From positions 1,550,001 through 1,614,000 of the forward strand of contig NZ_JBFUPW010000001.1 of the NCBI RefSeq assembly GCF_041360795.1: DNA of 64,000 nucleotides, read 5' to 3'. The position numbers and the translations under genes are program-made. Numbering within the stretch: position 1 is the first letter of the stretch; each line of letters opens with the position of its first letter. This DNA comes from Arthrobacter_E sp041360795. Lineage in GTDB: Bacteria > Actinomycetota > Actinomycetes > Actinomycetales > Micrococcaceae. A model generated the notes under the pieces. It was given only the letters and a program-made list of their open reading frames with translations, made no database searches and was not told where the DNA came from. Below are positions 51,692 to 61,056 of this stretch, piece after piece.

Positions 51692-52620
51692 TATTCGCGC
51701 CCCAGGTCTCGGTGGCTCGTGTTGACCGTGACGTTGGGCAGCTGGGCGAGGCGCTTCGACAGCTCCTCCGACATGGCCACGGACCGGTGCTTGCCGCCCG
51801 TGCAGCCGACCGCGATGGTGGCGTAGTGCTTGTTCTCGCGGCGGTAGCCCGCCAGGACGGGTTCCAGGGCCTTGACGTAGCTCTCCAGGAACTCCTCGGC
51901 GCCGGACGCGGCCAGGACGTAGTCCCGGACGTCCTCGTCCTGGCCCGTGTGCGGGCGAAGCTCGGGGATCCAGTGGGGGTTCGGCAGGAACCGGACGTCG
52001 GCGACGTAGTTCGCGTCCACGGGCAGGCCGTACTTGAACCCGAAGCTCATGACGTTGAGACGGAGGACCACGGGCCCCGAGTCGGTGAAGAGATCGGTGA
52101 CCGCACTGGCCAGCCCATGCACGTTCAGCGAGGAGGTGTCCAGCACGATGTCGGCCTTGTGGCGCAGATCCTTGAGCAGTTCGCGCTCCGCGGCGATCCC
52201 GTCCAGGATCCGGCCGCCGTTCTGCAGCGGATGCGGTCGGCGTCCCTGCTCGAAGCGGCGCACGAGCACCTCGTCCGAGGCGTCCAGGAACAGGACCTGG
52301 TACTTGATGCCGCTCGCGGACAGCGTGTTGAGGGACTCGAGGATGTTCGCGGAGAGCCCCTTGCTGCGGAGGTCGACGACGGCCGCGAGCTTCGGGATCG
52401 CCGGCCCGGCGTGGGAGACGATCTCGGTGAGCATGTTGAGCATCTTCGGCGGGATGTTGTCCACGACGTACCAGCCGTGGTCCTCCAGTGCATCCGCGGC
52501 GGTGCTGCGCCCCGCGCCGGACATGCCGGTGATGATCAGCAGTTCGGCGTTGTGCTCCTGGGCGCCGTGCTCCTGGGCCGCGCCCTCTGCGGCGGGACTG
52601 GTCACTTCTGCGTCCGACAT
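51691..52620 (-). CDS. rapZ: RapZ-type P-loop nucleotide-binding protein
   Basis: 309-residue protein. The Walker A motif is LLIITGMSGAGRSTAADALE, the conserved middle part YVVDNIPPKML is present, and the C-terminal domain has YATIAVGCTGGKHRSVAMSE, the sugar/RNA-binding region of RapZ. In E. coli RapZ guides RNase E to the small RNA GlmZ; its actinobacterial role is not clear, as GlmZ is absent. A short 15-bp duplication near the 5' end gives QEHGAQEHNA. It lies between uvrC and yvcK, the common order. Confidence 0.95.
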   Translation of the reverse strand: MSDAEVTSPAAEGAAQEHGAQEHNAELLIITGMSGAGRSTAADALEDHGWYVVDNIPPKMLNMLTEIVSHAGPAIPKLAAVVDLRSKGLSANILESLNTLSASGIKYQVLFLDASDEVLVRRFEQGRRPHPLQNGGRILDGIAAERELLKDLRHKADIVLDTSSLNVHGLASAVTDLFTDSGPVVLRLNVMSFGFKYGLPVDANYVADVRFLPNPHWIPELRPHTGQDEDVRDYVLAASGAEEFLESYVKALEPVLAGYRRENKHYATIAVGCTGGKHRSVAMSEELSKRLAQLPNVTVNTSHRDLGRE

Positions 52621-52706
52621 GGGGGTTCCTGCTCCTTGGATCAGTGCGTCCGGCGCCGCCGGCCCGGCGACGCGGCTGCCTCAAGCCTAGCGAACTTTCC
52701 CGTCGC

Positions 52707-54764
52707 TCAGGGCTCGAGGATCTCACCGGTGGTGTAGTTCACGGCGGGGACCTCATCGGCGCTCTCACGGGTGAGGTGGGCGTGGATGGCGGCGGCCAGG
52801 ACCGTGCCGATGCCTTTGACCTCGCACAGCTCCTCGACGGTGGCAGCCCGCATCTTCTTGACTGAACCGAAGTGGGACAGCAGCGCCTTCCGCTTGCTCT
52901 CGCCGAGGCCCGGGACGCCGTCCAGCGCCGACGCCGTCATGGCCTTGCCACGCCGCTGACGGTGGAAGGTGATGGCGAAGCGGTGGGCTTCGTCTCGGAT
53001 CCGCTGGAGCAGGTAGAGCCCCTGCGAGGCACGCGGCAGGATCACGGGGAAATCGCTGTCCGGCAGCCAGACCTCCTCGAGGCGCTTGGCCAGACCGACC
53101 ACCCGCACCTCGGTGATGCCGAGCGCGTCAAGCGCACGCTGGGCAGCCGCCACCTGGGGCTTGCCGCCGTCAACGACGACGAGGTTCGGCGGGTAGGCGA
53201 ACTTGCCGGGTGACACGGGGGCGCCGAGAGCGGCCTCCTCGGGCGCTGCGGCGGAAGGTGAGGCGCTGTCCGGCCCGGCGCTGTCCTGTCCAGCGCCATC
53301 CAGTCCAGCGCTGTCCGGCCCGGCGCCGTCGTCGGCCCGGCCCAGCGTCTCCGGGACGTGGACGCGGTCCCGCAGATAGGCCTTGAAACGACGCGTCAGG
53401 ACGTCATCCATGGCGGCGGTGTCATCATGGGCCGCGGCGCCCGTGATGGTGAACTTCCGGTACTCGCTCTTGCGCGGCAGGCCGTCCTCGACCACCACCA
53501 TGGAGCCCACGACGTTGGTGCCCTGGACGTGGGAGATGTCGAAGCACTCGATGCGCAGTGGCGGCTCGTCGAGTTCCAGGGCCTCCTGGAGCTCCTGGAT
53601 GGCGAGCGAACGGGTCGTGATGTCCCCGGCCCGGCGCGTCTTGTGGAGTTTGAGGGCCTGCTCGGCGTTCGTCCGCACGGTCTCCATGAGCTGGGCCTTG
53701 TCCCCCCGCTGCGGAACGCGGATCTCCACACGGCTGCCCCGGAGTCCGCTCAGCCATTCGCCGAGCTGCGCCGGATCCGGCGGCAGCACCGGGACGAGGA
53801 CCTCCCGGGGGATGCGGTCCGTGTTGCCGGCCTCCTCGCCGTAGGCCTGCTGAAGGAGGTGCTCGATCAAGTCCGCAGGGGTGGTGTCCTCGACCTTCTC
53901 CACCACCCAGCCCTGCTGGGACCGGATCCGGCCGCCGCGGACGCGGAACACCTGGACGGAGGCCTCGAGCTCGTCCTCGTGGATGGCGAAGAGGTCGGCG
54001 TCGGTCGTGTCGGCCAGCACCACGGCGTTGCGTTCGAACACCTTGCGCATGGCGGCGATGTCATCACGGATCCGTGCGGCCTGCTCGTAGTTGAGCTCCG
54101 CGACGGCGTCTTTCATGTCGCGCTCGAGGCGGCGGAGGAAGCGCCCGGCCTCGCCGCCCATGAAGGAGCAGAAATCCTCCGCGAGAGCCCGGTGGTCCTC
54201 CTCGCTGATGCGCCCGACGCAGGGGGCCGAACACTTGTCGATGTATCCGAGCAGGCACGGCCGGCCACTGGCCTCGGCGCGCCGGAACACCCCGGCGCTG
54301 CAGCTCCGGACCGGGAACACGCGCAACAGGGTGTCCATGGTCTCGCGGATGGCTCCGGCCGTGTACGGGCCGAAGTACTTGGCGCCCTTCCGGCGTTCGC
54401 CGCGCATGACCTGCACCCGGGGGAATTTCTCCCCCATCGTCACAGCCAGGTAGGGGTAGCTCTTGTCGTCGCGGAACACGACGTTGTACCGCGGCTTGAA
54501 CTCCTTGATCCAGGTGTATTCCAGCTGGAGGGATTCGAGCTCGCTGCCCACCACGGTCCACTCGACGCTCGATGCGGCGTGGACCATCGCATAGGTCTTC
54601 GGGGTGAGGCCCGCGGGTTTGGCGAAATAGGAGTTCAGGCGCGAACGGAGGCTCTTCGCCTTGCCCACGTAGATGACCCGCCCGTGCTGGTCACGGAAGC
54701 GGTAGACCCCAGGTTCGGTGGGGATCTCCCCCGTCCTGGGCCGGTAGCTGGCCGGATCCGCCAT
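52707..54764 (-). CDS. uvrC: UvrC, excinuclease ABC subunit C, with repeat-encoded linker
   Basis: 685-residue nucleotide-excision-repair nuclease. The N-terminal GIY-YIG domain reads PGVYRFRDQHGRVIYVGKAK, and a Cys region of the type seen in UvrC (SAPCVGRISEEDHRAL) follows. After the UvrB-binding segment comes the RNase-H-like endonuclease core (LRIECFDISHVQGTNVVGSM) and C-terminal HhH motifs (LDGVPGLGESKRKALLSHFG). Between the catalytic halves, at about residues 475-515, is a low-complexity AGPDS-type linker encoded by 15-bp tandem repeats. Other parts have normal length. Confidence 0.97.
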   Translation of the reverse strand: MADPASYRPRTGEIPTEPGVYRFRDQHGRVIYVGKAKSLRSRLNSYFAKPAGLTPKTYAMVHAASSVEWTVVGSELESLQLEYTWIKEFKPRYNVVFRDDKSYPYLAVTMGEKFPRVQVMRGERRKGAKYFGPYTAGAIRETMDTLLRVFPVRSCSAGVFRRAEASGRPCLLGYIDKCSAPCVGRISEEDHRALAEDFCSFMGGEAGRFLRRLERDMKDAVAELNYEQAARIRDDIAAMRKVFERNAVVLADTTDADLFAIHEDELEASVQVFRVRGGRIRSQQGWVVEKVEDTTPADLIEHLLQQAYGEEAGNTDRIPREVLVPVLPPDPAQLGEWLSGLRGSRVEIRVPQRGDKAQLMETVRTNAEQALKLHKTRRAGDITTRSLAIQELQEALELDEPPLRIECFDISHVQGTNVVGSMVVVEDGLPRKSEYRKFTITGAAAHDDTAAMDDVLTRRFKAYLRDRVHVPETLGRADDGAGPDSAGLDGAGQDSAGPDSASPSAAAPEEAALGAPVSPGKFAYPPNLVVVDGGKPQVAAAQRALDALGITEVRVVGLAKRLEEVWLPDSDFPVILPRASQGLYLLQRIRDEAHRFAITFHRQRRGKAMTASALDGVPGLGESKRKALLSHFGSVKKMRAATVEELCEVKGIGTVLAAAIHAHLTRESADEVPAVNYTTGEILEP
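53263..53337. repeat. 15-bp tandem repeat inside uvrC
   Basis: Four full copies and one degenerate copy of a 15-bp unit, starting at 53263, 53278, 53293, 53308 and 53323. The first and fourth are identical (GCGCTGTCCGGCCCG). Each unit adds five residues, so copy-number changes stay in frame. Confidence 0.85.
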
Positions 54765-54784
54765 AGCTCCTCCGCTTCTCTAGA

Positions 54785-55453
54785 TCACTCGCTGGTGCGC
54801 ACCTGGTTGTAGCCGCTGGCCCGTTCCTGACCGCTCAGCGCCGCGATGGCGTCCATGATGCGGTCCGTCGCCTGCCGGCGAGCAGGCAGGGAATGGTCCG
54901 GCCCGGTCTTCTCGAAGTACAGCGGCTCGCCCACGACCATGGTGAAGTGCTGCGGCTTGAGCGTGTTCTTGCCGGCCGGCTGGAGCTTGTCCGTGCCGAT
55001 CAGTCCGACGGGCACCACGGGTGCTCCCGTGGTCAGCGCGAGCCAGCCGACACCGGTCCGGCCGCGGTACAGCAGGCCGTCCCGGGAGCGGGTGCCCTCC
55101 GGGTAGATGCCCACTCCGTTGCCGTTCTCCAGGATGTCCAGCAGCGTCTTGAGTGCCTGGACGCTGGCAGCCTGCTCGCCGCGTTCCACCGGGATGGACC
55201 CGACCGACTCGAAGAACGCCTTCATGGCCTTGCCCTTCACGCCGGTTCCCGTGAAGTACTCCGCCTTCGCGAAGAAGGCCACCGGGCGGGGCATGAGAGC
55301 CTGCACGATCACGCTGTCGAAGAACGAGAGGTGATTCGGCGCCACGATGAACGGGCCATCGGTCGGGACGTTCTCCAGGCCGGTGACCGTCGGGCGGCAC
55401 GTGCCTTTGATGAGGGTCCGGGTGGTGAAGCGAACTGCGTCAAATACGGCCAT
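54785..55453 (-). CDS. 1-acyl-sn-glycerol-3-phosphate acyltransferase family protein
   Basis: 222-residue PlsC-type acyltransferase, probably adding a fatty acid to lysophosphatidic acid at the membrane. The catalytic H-x4-D is in PFIVAPNHLSFFDSVIVQA, and the glycerol-phosphate motif is GIYPEGTRSRDGLLYRGRTG. The start is placed at the ATG at 55453, preceded by GGAGG 8 nt upstream; an in-frame ATG at 55477 is possible. The 5' end overlaps the preceding HAD-phosphatase gene by 14 bp, so the two are likely coupled. In many actinobacteria such a gene follows uvrC. Confidence 0.9.
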   Translation of the reverse strand: MAVFDAVRFTTRTLIKGTCRPTVTGLENVPTDGPFIVAPNHLSFFDSVIVQALMPRPVAFFAKAEYFTGTGVKGKAMKAFFESVGSIPVERGEQAASVQALKTLLDILENGNGVGIYPEGTRSRDGLLYRGRTGVGWLALTTGAPVVPVGLIGTDKLQPAGKNTLKPQHFTMVVGEPLYFEKTGPDHSLPARRQATDRIMDAIAALSGQERASGYNQVRTSE

Positions 55454-56234
55454 GGTCTTCTTCCTCCGCTGCTCCATCAACCACTGCTCCCCCGAAGACG
55501 GCCACCGTGGCCGCCGCTTCCCGTCCGGCGAGCGGTGGCTCACCGGAGTGCGCACCGGCGGGGCCGGGCAGTCCACGGAGCAGCTCCTCGGTGGAGGAGA
55601 CCACCGAGGCCGCCCCCGCACGTTCCAATTCACCCTCTACGGCGAAACCCCAGGCGACGCCGATGCACGGCAGACCGTTCGCCGTCGCGCCCTCGACATC
55701 CTGGTACCGGTCCCCCACCATCACCGCGGATGCCGGGGCTCCCAGCTCCTCGAGCGCCGCGGCGATGATCTGCTGCTTGCCGAGAGGCACCCCGTGGCCG
55801 GGGCCCTGGGCGCTCTCATCGTCCGAGGAGCCTTGAACAGTGTCGAAGGATTCCACCAGGCCATGCAGGCCGAGCAGTTCAAGCGCCAGGGTGCGGGGCT
55901 TCTGGGTGGCCACTGCGAGGGCGTATCCTCGCGCACGGAGTTCCGCCAGAGTCTCGCGTATGCCGGGGTAAACCCGGCTGGCCGCCATCCCTGTCGTCCG
56001 GTAATGACGCCGGTAGAGGGCGATGACCTCATCGACCCGCTGTTCCGGCACCCCCGCGAACTCCTGCAGAGCATGGCTCAGGCGGGGGCCGACCATCGCC
56101 TGCAGCGCCTGATCGGATGGAATGGGAAGGCCCGCCTCCTGGAGAGCCGCAGCGATTCCGCCGGTGATCCCGCCCGCGGGATCGATGAGGGTCCCGTCCA
56201 GGTCGAAGAGCACGGCAGCTTGAGCGAGAGTCAC
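55440..56234 (-). CDS. HAD-superfamily phosphatase (phosphoglycolate phosphatase-like)
   Basis: 264-residue hydrolase of the Gph/PGP branch of haloacid-dehalogenase phosphatases. Motif I is VLFDLDGTLIDPAGGI (nucleophile Asp), motif II near LAVATQKP and motif III/IV SAVMVGDRYQDVEGATANGL. A helical cap lies between residues 20 and 90. The substrate is probably a small phosphate ester such as phosphoglycolate. The ~50 C-terminal residues are low-complexity (GAVVDGAAEEEDHG) and probably disordered; they are encoded in the segment upstream of and slightly overlapping plsC. Confidence 0.92.
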   Translation of the reverse strand: MTLAQAAVLFDLDGTLIDPAGGITGGIAAALQEAGLPIPSDQALQAMVGPRLSHALQEFAGVPEQRVDEVIALYRRHYRTTGMAASRVYPGIRETLAELRARGYALAVATQKPRTLALELLGLHGLVESFDTVQGSSDDESAQGPGHGVPLGKQQIIAAALEELGAPASAVMVGDRYQDVEGATANGLPCIGVAWGFAVEGELERAGAASVVSSTEELLRGLPGPAGAHSGEPPLAGREAAATVAVFGGAVVDGAAEEEDHGRI

Positions 56235-56321
56235 CGAGGTAGTTTCTCATGCCGGGCGCATGGACAGAAAACACCCATGCGCCACACGGCATGCTTCGGG
56301 CCGATGTATGCCGTCACGCGA

Positions 56322-59279
56322 CTACTTGACCGGGCTTCCCTCGAGGATCTCGGCCAGGAACTCACCCGTGAACGAGCCCTCCGTGGCCGCGACCTGTTCG
56401 GGCGTTCCGGTGGCGATGATGCGCCCGCCACCCGAGCCACCGTTGGGCCCGAGATCCACGATCCAGTCGGCACTCTTGATGACGTCCAGGTTGTGCTCGA
56501 TGGTGATGACCGTGTTGCCCTTGTCCACCAGCCCCTGGAGCACCAGCAGCAGCTTCCGGATGTCCTCGAAGTGCAGGCCTGTGGTGGGCTCGTCCAGCAC
56601 ATAGATGCTGCGGCCGTTGGACCGCTTCTGCAACTCCGCCGCGAGCTTGACGCGCTGCGCCTCACCTCCGGAGAGAGTCGTGGCCGGCTGGCCCAGACGG
56701 ACGTAGCCGAGGCCGACGTCCACCAGGGTGTTCAGGTGCCGGGCGATCGGGGTGAAGGCCGAGAAGAACTCCGCCCCTTCCTCGATGGGCATGTTGAGCA
56801 CATCCGCGATGGTCTTGCCCTTGTAGTGGACCTCCAGAGTCTCCCGGTTGTACCGGGCCCCATGGCAGACCTCGCACGGCACGTAGACGTCCGGGAGGAA
56901 GTTCATCTCGATCTTCAGGGTGCCGTCGCCCGAGCACGCCTCGCAGCGGCCGCCCTTGACGTTGAAGGAGAAGCGGCCCGGCAGGTAACCGCGGACCTTC
57001 GCCTCGTTGGTCTCGGCGAAGAGCTTCCGGATGTTGTCGAACACACCGGTGTAGGTGGCGGGGTTGGACCGCGGGGTGCGCCCGATCGGGCTCTGGTCCA
57101 CATGGACCACCTTGTCCAGGTGCTCCAGGCCCTCCACGGTCTTGTGGCGGCCTGCGACCTGGCGGGCTCCGTTGAGCTTGTTGGCCAGGACCTTGTACAG
57201 GATCTCGTTGACCAGGGTCGACTTCCCGGAGCCGCTCACACCCGTGACTGCGGTGAGCACACCCAGGGGGAAGCGCGCCGTGACGTTGTTGAGGTTGTTC
57301 TCACGGGCCCCCACCACCACGAGCTCGCGCTTGCGGTCGTACGGACGGCGCTTGGCCGGCACGTCGATCCCCTCGCGGCCGGAAAGGTAGTCGCCCGTGA
57401 GTGACTCCGTGTTGGCCAGGAGTTCCTTGTAGGTGCCCGAGTGGACGACCTTGCCACCGTGTTCACCGGCGCCCGGGCCGATGTCCACGATCCAGTCGGC
57501 TTCCCGGATGGTGTCCTCGTCGTGCTCGACCACGATCAGGGTGTTGCCCAGCCCGCGCAGACGGGTCAGGGTCTCGATCAGGCGGCGGTTGTCCCGCTGG
57601 TGCAGACCGATGGACGGCTCGTCGAGCACGTACAGGACACCGACCAGGCCTGAACCGATCTGCGTCGCCAGGCGGATGCGCTGGGCCTCGCCGCCGGACA
57701 GGGTCCCGGAAGGGCGTTCCAGGTTGAGGTAATCCAGCCCGACGTCGAGCAGGAAGGTCAGGCGGGCGTGGATCTCCTTAAGCACCTGAGCGGCGATCTG
57801 CGCCTCGCGCGGGGACAGCTCCAGGCTGCCCAGGAACTCGACGCAGTCCCGCATGGGCATGGCGCAGACGGCCGCGATCGACTTGCCGTTGATCAGGACG
57901 GACAGCGACGCCGGATTGAGCCGTGCGCCATTGCAGGCAGGGCACGGGATCTGCCGCATGTACTCCTCGTACCGGTCACGGGCGAAGTCCGACTCGGTCT
58001 CCCCGTGCTTGCGGTGCACGTACTGGACCACACCTTCGAAGCCGGTGCTGTACTTGCGTTCGCGGCCGAAACGGTTGCGGTACTGGACCACCACCTTGTG
58101 GTCTTTGCCGTGCAGCACGGTCTCACGGACGGCCTTGCCGAGCTTCTCCCACGGAGTGTCCATCGAGAAGCCGAGCTCGTCCGCGAGGCCCGACAGCAGG
58201 TGGTTCCAGTACTCCTGTGTGGCCGCACCGAGGGACCACGGGGCGATGGCGCCTTCGTTCAGGCTCAGTTCCGGGTTGGGGACCACGAGCTCTTCGTCGA
58301 CCTCGAGCTTGGTGCCGATGCCCGTGCATTCGGGGCAGGCGCCGAACGGGTTGTTGAACGAGAAAGACCGCGGTTCGATCTCGTCGATCGCCAGCGGGTG
58401 CTCATTCGGGCAGGCCAGATTCTCGGAGAATGCCCGAACCCGGCCCGGGTCCTCGGCGTCGAGGTCCACGAAGTCCGCGAGCACGCGGCCTTCGGCCAGC
58501 CCCAGGGCGGTCTCGACCGAGTCGGTGAGGCGCTGCCGGATGCCGTCCTTGGCCACCAGACGGTCCACGACCACCTCGATGGTGTGCTTGTACTGCTTGC
58601 CCAGTTTGGGCGGGTCCGTCAGCTGGATCTGCTCGCCGTCCACCCGGGCCCGGGCGAAGCCCTTGGCGCCGAGTTCCTTGAACAGGTCCACGAACTCACC
58701 CTTGCGGCCGCGCACCACGGGCGCGAGCACCTGGAAGCGGGTGCCCTCGGGGAGCTCCAGCAGCTGGTCGACGATCTGCTGCGGGGTCTGACGGGTCACC
58801 TCTTCCCCACAGATCGGGCAGTGCGGGCGGCCCACACGCGCCCAGAGCAGACGCATGTAGTCGTAGATCTCGGTGATGGTGCCGACTGTGGACCGGGGGT
58901 TCTTGCTGGTCGACTTCTGGTCGATCGAGACCGCCGGCGACAGGCCCTCGATGAAGTCGACGTCGGGCTTGTCCACCTGGCCGAGGAACTGGCGCGCGTA
59001 CGCGGACAGTGATTCCACGTAGCGGCGCTGGCCCTCGGCGAAGATCGTGTCGAAGGCGAGCGAGGACTTCCCGGAGCCGGAGAGGCCGGTGAAGACGATC
59101 ATGGCGTCCCGGGGCAGATCCAGGTCCACATTGCGCAGATTGTGCTCGCGGGCGCCCTTCACCACCAGGCGCGACGAGGGGGCATGACCAGGCGAGCCGG
59201 CGCCGTTCAGGCGGGCCGCGCCATGGTTGTGGTTGAGCTGTTCAGGAGACAGGACTTGTTCACCGCTGACATGAGGCAC
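56322..59279 (-). CDS. uvrA: UvrA, excinuclease ABC subunit A
   Basis: 985-residue DNA-damage recognition ATPase with two ABC modules. The first Walker A is VFTGLSGSGKSSLAFDTIFA and the second TAVTGVSGSGKSTLVNEIL. Zinc modules are seen in PCPACNGARLNPAS and, in the second half, RCEACSGDGTLKIEMNFLPD. The ABC signatures GTLSGGEAQRIRLATQIGSG and TTLSGGEAQRVKLAAEL are intact. The start is the GTG at 59279; a TAGCAT box ends 6 nt before it, so the mRNA is likely leaderless. A LexA-type box lies directly upstream. Confidence 0.98.
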   Translation of the reverse strand: MPHVSGEQVLSPEQLNHNHGAARLNGAGSPGHAPSSRLVVKGAREHNLRNVDLDLPRDAMIVFTGLSGSGKSSLAFDTIFAEGQRRYVESLSAYARQFLGQVDKPDVDFIEGLSPAVSIDQKSTSKNPRSTVGTITEIYDYMRLLWARVGRPHCPICGEEVTRQTPQQIVDQLLELPEGTRFQVLAPVVRGRKGEFVDLFKELGAKGFARARVDGEQIQLTDPPKLGKQYKHTIEVVVDRLVAKDGIRQRLTDSVETALGLAEGRVLADFVDLDAEDPGRVRAFSENLACPNEHPLAIDEIEPRSFSFNNPFGACPECTGIGTKLEVDEELVVPNPELSLNEGAIAPWSLGAATQEYWNHLLSGLADELGFSMDTPWEKLGKAVRETVLHGKDHKVVVQYRNRFGRERKYSTGFEGVVQYVHRKHGETESDFARDRYEEYMRQIPCPACNGARLNPASLSVLINGKSIAAVCAMPMRDCVEFLGSLELSPREAQIAAQVLKEIHARLTFLLDVGLDYLNLERPSGTLSGGEAQRIRLATQIGSGLVGVLYVLDEPSIGLHQRDNRRLIETLTRLRGLGNTLIVVEHDEDTIREADWIVDIGPGAGEHGGKVVHSGTYKELLANTESLTGDYLSGREGIDVPAKRRPYDRKRELVVVGARENNLNNVTARFPLGVLTAVTGVSGSGKSTLVNEILYKVLANKLNGARQVAGRHKTVEGLEHLDKVVHVDQSPIGRTPRSNPATYTGVFDNIRKLFAETNEAKVRGYLPGRFSFNVKGGRCEACSGDGTLKIEMNFLPDVYVPCEVCHGARYNRETLEVHYKGKTIADVLNMPIEEGAEFFSAFTPIARHLNTLVDVGLGYVRLGQPATTLSGGEAQRVKLAAELQKRSNGRSIYVLDEPTTGLHFEDIRKLLLVLQGLVDKGNTVITIEHNLDVIKSADWIVDLGPNGGSGGGRIIATGTPEQVAATEGSFTGEFLAEILEGSPVK

Positions 59280-59285
59280 CTAGCC

Positions 59286-59308
59286 ATGCTAATCGAAAAC
59301 CTGTTCGA
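59286..59308 (-). promoter_or_regulatory. uvrA promoter with LexA (SOS) box
   Basis: TCGAAAACCTGTTCGA at 59293-59308 matches the actinobacterial LexA box TCGAAC-N4-GTTCGA with one mismatch. It sits just upstream of the -10 TAGCAT (minus strand, 59291-59286), filling the -35/-10 spacer, so LexA binding would block RNA polymerase directly. The GTG start follows after 6 nt. Confidence 0.75.
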
Positions 59309-59376
59309 ATTTCCATGTCGGCCTCGTGTGGCAGGCTGGTGTCCACCTAGACCCCCTATTCGCGAAGAGGTCCTCC

Positions 59377-61053
59377 ATGCGCATTCCCCCGCTGGTCCCG
59401 GCTCCGGAGTCCCTGGAACTCCTGTCCGGGCACCTGACCGTTCCCGCCCGGCTCGCCTTCGCCACGGATCTTCAGACCGACGATCCTGGCTGGGCCCTGC
59501 TGCGCCATCAGGCGGAGGACTGGCTGGGGGTCCGGCTGGACGATGCGGCTCCCGAGGACGCCTTGCTGTTCGTGAGCACCGACCCGTCCTTGGCTCCAGG
59601 GGCGTACCGGCTGGACATCGACGGGCTCATCCGCGTGGAAGCCGCAGGCCTGGACGGCGTGCGCCATGCCTGGCAGACACTCCGCCAGCTCAGCGGGCCC
59701 GAGGCCTTCGTGCCACAGGGGTCGGCACGCCGTCGTGCTGATGGACGCACCGTGCACTCGCTCCCCCGCCTGCGGGTGGCCGACGCGCCCCGTTTCGCGC
59801 ATCGTGGTGTCCTCCTGGACGTGGCCCGCCACTTCATGCCCTTCAGCGAGCTCCTGCGGTTCATCGACCTGCTCGCCGCACACAAACTCAACGTGCTGCA
59901 CCTCCACCTGAGTGACGATCAGGGGTGGCGGTTCGAGGTCAAGGCCTTCCCCCGGCTCACCGAGGTGGCCTCGTGGCGTCAGGACACCCCTGTCGCCTAC
60001 GACACCCCCGCTCTGGAGCACGCTCTCATGGCCGGGCATCCGCACGGTGGCTTCTACACGCAGGCGCAGCTCCGTGAAGCGGTCGCCTACGCGGCGGAGC
60101 GGGGCATCACGATCGTCCCGGAGATCGACCTCCCCGGCCACAGTGTCGCCGCGATCGCCGCGTACCCGTTCCTCGGCGTCGGCTCACCCGATGTCGAGGT
60201 GAGCACCCGCTGGGGCGTCAGCGACTGCATCCTGGACCCCTCCGAACAGACCCTGGACTTCTACCGGACCGTGCTCGATGAGCTCGTCTCCGTCTTCCCG
60301 TCGCCCACCATCCATCTGGGTGGGGACGAGGTGCCGTACACGCGGTGGGAGGAATCACCGGAGATCGTCGCCCGTGCGCAGGATCTCGGGCTCGCTTCCG
60401 TCGCCTCCCTGCACGGCTGGTTCTTGGGCCGCCTCGCCGATCACCTGGCCGGCCACGGCCGCCAGACCGGCGTCTGGCACGAGGCGATCGGCGAGGCGCT
60501 GCCGCAGAGCGCGATCGTCAACGCCTGGCTGGGAGTGGACACGGTGGAGCTCAGCCTCGAACAGGGCCACCGCACGGTGATCTCGCAGCACGAGTTCACG
60601 TACCTGGACTACCGGGAAAGTGACCACCCCGATGAACCGAGTGCTTTCTGGCCGGTGCTGCCGCTCGAAAAGGTGCACGGCTTCGACCCCGTCCCGGACC
60701 GGATCGCCGCCCTCGAGCGCGACCACGGCGGCGTGGTGGCCGGCGTCCAGGCCCAGCTCTGGAGCGAGTACCTGGTGGACCAGAGGATCCGCGACTTCCA
60801 TGCCTTCCCGCGCCTGTGCGCGTTCGCGGAGGTGGCGTGGTGCTCCCGCAAACCCGCCTTCGAGGATTTCCGCGCCCGGCTCACCGGGGATCCGGAGATC
60901 CCCGGTCATCTCGCGCGTCTGAAGGCGGCCGGGGTCGGCTTCCGTCCCCTGGAGGGACCCGAGCCGTGGCGTGCCCGGCCCGACGTGGCTCGCTTCCGTG
61001 CGGAGCATGCCCCCGCAGCGTCCGCCGCGCAGGGTACGACGCCGGGCGAGTGA
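59377..61053 (+). CDS. Beta-N-acetylhexosaminidase (GH20)
   Basis: 558-residue glycoside hydrolase family 20 enzyme releasing terminal GlcNAc/GalNAc. The N-terminal GH20b-like domain (residues about 5-130) is followed by the catalytic barrel: NVLHLHLSDDQGWRFEVKAF, ITIVPEIDLPGHSVAAIAAY and the acid/base pair in IHLGGDEVPYTRW (Asp-Glu). AQLWSEYLVDQRIRDFHAFP near residue 465 supplies the conserved tryptophan. No signal peptide is seen, which suggests action on imported chitobiose or murein fragments. The start at 59377 has an AGAGG site. It is divergent from uvrA. Confidence 0.94.
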   Translation: MRIPPLVPAPESLELLSGHLTVPARLAFATDLQTDDPGWALLRHQAEDWLGVRLDDAAPEDALLFVSTDPSLAPGAYRLDIDGLIRVEAAGLDGVRHAWQTLRQLSGPEAFVPQGSARRRADGRTVHSLPRLRVADAPRFAHRGVLLDVARHFMPFSELLRFIDLLAAHKLNVLHLHLSDDQGWRFEVKAFPRLTEVASWRQDTPVAYDTPALEHALMAGHPHGGFYTQAQLREAVAYAAERGITIVPEIDLPGHSVAAIAAYPFLGVGSPDVEVSTRWGVSDCILDPSEQTLDFYRTVLDELVSVFPSPTIHLGGDEVPYTRWEESPEIVARAQDLGLASVASLHGWFLGRLADHLAGHGRQTGVWHEAIGEALPQSAIVNAWLGVDTVELSLEQGHRTVISQHEFTYLDYRESDHPDEPSAFWPVLPLEKVHGFDPVPDRIAALERDHGGVVAGVQAQLWSEYLVDQRIRDFHAFPRLCAFAEVAWCSRKPAFEDFRARLTGDPEIPGHLARLKAAGVGFRPLEGPEPWRARPDVARFRAEHAPAASAAQGTTPGE

Positions 61054-61056
61054 GCC

